This document shows positions 60,591 through 64,000 of a DNA stretch of 64,000 nucleotides, piece by piece (positions within the stretch are counted from its first letter, which is position 1; the number at the start of each line of letters is the position of its first letter). The notes under the pieces are model-generated. The model ran no database searches. It was not told the DNA's origin and saw nothing but the letters and a program-made list of their open reading frames with translations. The DNA is from Trinickia diaoshuihuensis (lineage in GTDB: Bacteria > Pseudomonadota > Gammaproteobacteria > Burkholderiales > Burkholderiaceae). The stretch lies in the NCBI RefSeq assembly GCF_003390925.1, contig NZ_QUBS01000018.1:1-64000 (forward strand), given 5' to 3'. The translations under genes were made by a program, and so were the position numbers.

Positions 60591-61202
60591 TTAGTGACAG
60601 CCACTGACGGACAGCGCCTGCGCGACCCGCGCTTTCAGCACGGGCAGCAATTCGCGCTCGAACCACGGATGGTGCTTGAACCAGCCCTGATTGCGCGGCG
60701 ATGGATGAGGCAACGGCATCCGCGACTCACCATAGTCGCGCCACGCCTTAACCGTTTCGGTCAAGCTCGCGCGGCGTTCGTCGCCGAGGAACCGCCGCTG
60801 CGCGTAGGCGCCGACGAGCAACGTCAGTTCGACGTGCGGCATTTGCGCGAGCACTCGGTCGAGCCATAGCTCCGCGCACTCGCGGCGGGGTGGCAAGTCG
60901 CCCGAAGCCCCGCGGCCGGGATAGCAATACCCCATCGGGACGAGCGCAACGGCGCTGGGATCGTAAAAGCGTTCGGGTCCGATGCCGAGCCACTCGCGCA
61001 AGCGCTCGCCGCTTTTGTCGTCCCACGGAATTCCCGATGCATGTACCCGCGCACCCGGGGCCTGGCCGATCACGAGAATGCGCGCATCGCGCCCCACTTG
61101 CAAAACGGGTCTAGGCCCATGGGGCAGGTGCGCTTCGCAGGCACGGCATGAACGAATATCGGCGAGCAGCGACTGCAATGCGGTGCGGGACGAGGAGGAC
61201 AT
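60591..61202 (-). CDS. uracil-DNA glycosylase family protein
   Basis: A 203-residue member of the UDG superfamily. The N-terminal CRACEAHLPHG keeps only a CxxC pair. Motif 1 is GQAPGARVHASGIPWDDKSG near residues 49-68, with the water-activating region GxAPG. Motif 2 is LPHPSPRNQGWF near residue 163, the typical HPSxxN-type loop. It probably excises uracil or a related base, but it differs from families 1 and 4, so activity is uncertain. The ATG at 61202 was chosen over an upstream open frame with no homology. It is 16 bp downstream of the DUF488 gene on the same strand. Confidence 0.82.
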   Translation of the reverse strand: MSSSSRTALQSLLADIRSCRACEAHLPHGPRPVLQVGRDARILVIGQAPGARVHASGIPWDDKSGERLREWLGIGPERFYDPSAVALVPMGYCYPGRGASGDLPPRRECAELWLDRVLAQMPHVELTLLVGAYAQRRFLGDERRASLTETVKAWRDYGESRMPLPHPSPRNQGWFKHHPWFERELLPVLKARVAQALSVSGCH

Positions 61203-61218
61203 CGGAAAAAGCGGTATT

Positions 61219-61593
61219 TCAGTGATGTGCGAGCTTGCGCGCGAGGTACTCGCGCAACACGACCGCTTGATTGTGCTCGCGGTCGCGCGCGCCGAACAGC
61301 AGCGTGACGGGCCCTTGCTTGGCCGCCTCGATAATCGGCTGCCACGACGCCGGATTGGCATCGAGTTCGGCGTGGTAACGCCGTTGAAATTCTTGCCAAC
61401 GCGTGGGCTCGTGCCCGAACCAACGTCGCAGTTCCGTGCTCGGCGCGACGTCGCGCAGCCACGCCTCGATCCCGAGCGACGCCTTGCTCACACCGCGCGG
61501 CCACATACGGTCCACGAGAAAACGCGTCCCGCCGTCCGCCCCGGGCGGATCGTAAGCGCGGGCAATATCGATTCGATTGTGCTTCACGGCCAT
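61219..61593 (-). CDS. DUF488 domain-containing protein
   Basis: A 124-residue protein of the DUF488 family. Landmarks are RFLVDRMWPRGVSKASLGIE (residues about 24-43), WLRDVAPSTELRRWFGHEPT and VTLLFGARDREHNQAVVLRE near the C-terminus. The function is unknown. The ATG at 61593 gives MAVKHNRIDIARAYD; the upstream in-frame extension overlaps the next gene and shows no homology. It lies between an unrecognised membrane protein gene and the UDG-family gene, all on the minus strand. Confidence 0.85.
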   Translation of the reverse strand: MAVKHNRIDIARAYDPPGADGGTRFLVDRMWPRGVSKASLGIEAWLRDVAPSTELRRWFGHEPTRWQEFQRRYHAELDANPASWQPIIEAAKQGPVTLLFGARDREHNQAVVLREYLARKLAHH

Positions 61594-61637
61594 GCTCCCA
61601 ACGCTATCGCGGCGCGGTGTCAGTGCCGCGGCGCGCG

Positions 61638-62474
61638 TTAGACCTGACGCAGCGTCGCATCGAGCGCGTGCGCCGCGCTGCGATCGCCTTCCGTCGCGAG
61701 CGTCGCCCGGAAAACCGTCTGCCGATTGTGGCCGACGGCGGCCGGCGAGTCCCATAACAGTTCCACTTGCGAACGGCGTGCCCACCCGCGTCCGCGCGCG
61801 CCGGCCTCGCCGCCCTGCCCCGCGGCCGCGAGCGTGCCATCGGCCAGGGGCGCGTGCGCCAGCGGACGCTCGCGCTCGATGGCCGAGGCCGCCGGCCATT
61901 TAACCGAAAGTTCTCGCGCGTCGTATTGGCCGAGTTTGCGGCTTTCGACCCAGACGACGACCGTACGCGTCGCCGCATCGATCGATACCGCATACCGGCC
62001 GATCGCGAAGCGCCGCGCCGCGACGTTCGTCCGCCATAGTGCGCGCGGGCGGCAAATCCAAAGAACGGCCGCGTACAGCGCGGGCGCCGCGACGAGCCAG
62101 CCGTTCGTTTCGGCGATCGCGGTGACCGTACGCCTGCCGCCCGCCGCCCAGACGAACACGCCGATCGACCACAGTGCGAACAGCAGACACAAGAACGCAA
62201 ATAGCCGCAAAGCCTGCCGCAACCACTGCGGAAGCGGATGGAACGGCCGCTCGGCGCGGGCCCGCGCCCCAGGCAGCACGATCAGCAAAAACAGAAAGAC
62301 GCCGTTGATGGACGCCCACGGCGAAGACGCCATGGCAGAGAGCGACTCGCCATAGCCCATCTGCGACATGGAGTAGAGCCAGCGCGCGAGCAACACTAGA
62401 CCGATGGCGCGCAGCGTAAACATCGTGCCGGCGCCGGGGGCCGGATCTGTGCGCGTGGGGGTCGCTCTCGCCAA
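61638..62474 (-). CDS. unrecognised membrane protein
   Basis: A 278-residue protein that I do not recognise. Four hydrophobic helices are visible at residues about 18-35 (FTLRAIGLVLLARWLY), 53-68 (INGVFLFLLIVLPG), 88-110 (LRLFAFLCLLFALWSIGVFV) and 125-140 (GWLVAAPALYAAVLW). The rest (about 145-278) is soluble and may form a cytoplasmic domain (RYAVSIDAATRTVVVWVES). The start is TTG at 62474 with AGGAGAG upstream. It is upstream of the DUF488 and UDG-family genes on the same strand and could be co-transcribed. Confidence 0.7.
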   Translation of the reverse strand: MARATPTRTDPAPGAGTMFTLRAIGLVLLARWLYSMSQMGYGESLSAMASSPWASINGVFLFLLIVLPGARARAERPFHPLPQWLRQALRLFAFLCLLFALWSIGVFVWAAGGRRTVTAIAETNGWLVAAPALYAAVLWICRPRALWRTNVAARRFAIGRYAVSIDAATRTVVVWVESRKLGQYDARELSVKWPAASAIERERPLAHAPLADGTLAAAGQGGEAGARGRGWARRSQVELLWDSPAAVGHNRQTVFRATLATEGDRSAAHALDATLRQV

Positions 62475-62601
62475 GACGCTCTCCTAAGGTCAGTCGAATT
62501 CGCCGCGGTTTCCGCGGCAGCAGCATTATAGGGATTTGGGCGCCGCCTTTCCCACTCCCAGCCCGAGCCCGCTCACAGCGGGTACGCCGCCGCAGGCCGA
62601 T

Positions 62602-62644
62602 AAAAACAACACGCCCCGCATGCCGCAAGGCAGGCGGGGCGTGT
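62602..62644 (-). terminator. terminator of the glycosyltransferase gene
   Basis: An 11-bp GC stem (62609-62619 with 62634-62644) is followed on the minus strand by GTTGTTTTTA. It lies 57 bp beyond the glycosyltransferase stop. Confidence 0.75.
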
Positions 62645-62700
62645 GCCCGGTGAAGCCCCAACGCGCGAGACGACGGCCCGCGCGCTGTGGTATCGGGCGC

Positions 62701-63765
62701 TTAACCGGCGGCGACTTCGCGCAGCACCGTGCGGCGCTTTTGACGCAGCAGGTTTTCGTACGACGCGAGGTAATTCTGCGCCATCACCTTCGACGTGAAG
62801 CGCTCTTCGAACGCCTTGCGCACGTTCTCGCGCGGCAGCGACGACAAACGCTTGACGGCGGCCACGGCCGACAGCTCGTCTTCGACGACGAAACCCGACA
62901 CGCCGTTTTCGATCACCTCGGGCACCGAGCCGCGCTTGAACGCGATCACCGGCGTACCGCACGCCATCGCTTCAATCATGACGAGACCGAACGGCTCCGG
63001 CCAATCGATCGGGAACAGCAGTGCGTGGGCGCCACCGAGGAATTCGGCCTTCTCCGACTCGCTGATTTCGCCGATGTATTCGACGTGCGGCAGCGAGAAC
63101 AGCGGCTTGATCTGCTCTTCATAGTAGGCGCGGTCGGCCTTGTCGAGCTTGGCGGCGATCTTGATCTTCATGCCGGCCTTCTCGGCGATGCGAATGGCCG
63201 TGTCCACACGCTTTTCCGGCGAAATGCGGCCGAGGAATGCGAGGTAGCTCGGCTCGATGTCTTTGCGCGGCGTGAGCAGGTTTTCCGGCAGGCCGTGATA
63301 GACCGTCGAGAGCCAGCTTGCCTGCGGTAGCGGCATGCGCTGATTATCGGAGATCGAGACGACCGGCACGTCGTTGAACGTGTTGAAGATCGGCTGCAGT
63401 TCGGGCAGGTCGAGACGGCCGTGCAACGTCGTCAGATGCGGCACCGGCTGGCGCGAGAACAGCGAAAACGGGTAGTAGTCGATGTGGAAATGCAGCACGT
63501 CGAACTCTTCGGCGCGGCGGCGCACTTCCTCGAGCAGCAACATATGCGGGGCCATCGTGTCGCGGATCGACGGATCGAGACGCAGCGCCTGCGGCCAGAA
63601 CGCTTCGAGCTTCGCCGACGTCTTGGAATCGCCGCTCGCAAAGAGCGTGACGTCGTGACCGAGTTCAACGAGCGCTTCCGTCAAATACGACACCACGCGC
63701 TCCGTTCCGCCATAGAGCTTTGGGGGAACCGCTTCGTGCAAAGGAGCGATTTGAGCGATCCGCAT
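62701..63765 (-). CDS. GT4-family glycosyltransferase
   Basis: A 354-residue retaining glycosyltransferase with GT-B fold. The N-terminal glycine loop is PKLYGGTERVVSYLTEALVE (residues about 15-34). The C-terminal nucleotide-sugar domain has YLAFLGRISPEKRVDTAIRI near residue 172 and the EX7E motif PEPFGLVMIEAMACGTPVIA near residue 255. Acceptor and donor are unknown. Burkholderiaceae carry single genes of this type that are not linked to an O-antigen cluster. The ATG at 63765 follows AGGAG. An inverted-repeat structure lies upstream. Confidence 0.9.
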   Translation of the reverse strand: MRIAQIAPLHEAVPPKLYGGTERVVSYLTEALVELGHDVTLFASGDSKTSAKLEAFWPQALRLDPSIRDTMAPHMLLLEEVRRRAEEFDVLHFHIDYYPFSLFSRQPVPHLTTLHGRLDLPELQPIFNTFNDVPVVSISDNQRMPLPQASWLSTVYHGLPENLLTPRKDIEPSYLAFLGRISPEKRVDTAIRIAEKAGMKIKIAAKLDKADRAYYEEQIKPLFSLPHVEYIGEISESEKAEFLGGAHALLFPIDWPEPFGLVMIEAMACGTPVIAFKRGSVPEVIENGVSGFVVEDELSAVAAVKRLSSLPRENVRKAFEERFTSKVMAQNYLASYENLLRQKRRTVLREVAAG

Positions 63766-64000
63766 AGTGATGGACTCCTAATAAAAATTCAGGCAAATGT
63801 ATTGACGTTGTTTGGAAGCGAATCGCCCGCTCCAGCATCAGGCCGCAGCAACCCATCCCGCGGGATGGGTGCGATTCGCCCTTGGCCGTCGACGACACTG
63901 CTCGATCGATCTTGGGGCTACGCGCCACAGACGTTAAACGCACGGCTCGCCCAACCGTTGACGACATGCGTCAAAATCCCTTAGGGCAAACCCGGATCGA
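63766..64000. other. upstream region of the glycosyltransferase, window end
   Basis: These 235 bp hold the glycosyltransferase leader and the nested inverted repeats. Beyond 63880 no convincing coding frame was found before the window ends, though a gene may begin or end further right. Confidence 0.4.
63818..63879. repeat. nested inverted repeats upstream of the glycosyltransferase
   Basis: The perfect 20-bp palindrome ACCCATCCCGCGGGATGGGT (63851-63870) is flanked by an outer inverted pair GCGAATCGC (63818-63826) and GCGATTCGC (63871-63879). It lies 53-114 bp upstream of the glycosyltransferase ATG. It may be a regulator-binding site or a terminator-like structure of an upstream gene. Confidence 0.7.

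Overview
The window is GC-rich, gene-dense chromosomal DNA. Gene content and order point to the Burkholderiaceae (Burkholderia, Paraburkholderia or Trinickia type): pstSCAB-phoU-phoBR beside ppk and ppx, ftsH-folP-glmM, carAB-greA, an OlsB-type ornithine lipid acyltransferase, a double-length UvrA and a fused lysophospholipid transporter/acyltransferase. This taxonomic call is inferred from proteins and synteny, not from rRNA. Nearly all of it reads as conserved core genome. No prophage, CRISPR array or insertion sequence was seen.

Layout. 1-8 kb: the start of scoA (cut by the window edge), a PAS-LuxR regulator, a thioesterase and SDR pair, ETF-ubiquinone oxidoreductase, aroC, the MFS-PlsC fusion and a CBS-domain protein. 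8-17 kb: metY with an overlapping alpha/beta hydrolase, an Mpo1-like protein, YihY, wrbA with a DUF2069 gene, an FAD-linked oxidase, a metallophosphoesterase and an orphan membrane histidine kinase. 17.3-19.7 kb: an AT-richer patch with a lone rfbF and a lipoprotein SGNH hydrolase, perhaps left from a surface-polysaccharide locus. 19.8-25.5 kb: tRNA-Pro, sixA, olsB, ppx and ppk. 25.5-32.4 kb: the Pho regulon, all on the minus strand from pstS to phoR, with PhoB-type half-sites upstream of pstS. 32.5-39.5 kb: glmM, folP, ftsH, rlmE, yhbY, a DUF4149 gene and greA. 39.6-47.2 kb: carBA, mltD and gloB. 47.2-49.5 kb: a methyltransferase, rnhA, dnaQ and tRNA-Val, the same order as E. coli gloB-yafS-rnhA-dnaQ-tRNA.

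49.4-51.0 kb is the only clear accessory spot. The 3' end of tRNA-Val is duplicated about 0.9 kb downstream and the two copies bracket a VapBC toxin-antitoxin pair with no integrase. A lone Phd/YefM antitoxin follows. 51.1-54.5 kb holds a manganese catalase divergent from a His-rich PadR regulator that resembles nickel-sensing YqjI, with two tandem 12-bp palindromes between them, and then an MFS exporter. 54.5-62.5 kb carries a 1962-residue tandem UvrA, a uracil-DNA glycosylase-family protein, a DUF488 protein and an unrecognised membrane protein. The window ends with a GT4 glycosyltransferase whose upstream region contains a perfect 20-bp palindrome.

Several groups fit together. PstSCAB imports phosphate, PhoU and PhoR set signalling, PhoB drives the regulon, and Ppk/Ppx make and degrade polyphosphate. 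The YhbY, RlmE and FtsH genes form a conserved ribosome and protein-quality neighbourhood. Mn catalase, the PadR regulator and the exporter look like a metal or oxidative-stress module. Starts were chosen by ribosome-binding sites and family length; several genes use GTG or TTG.
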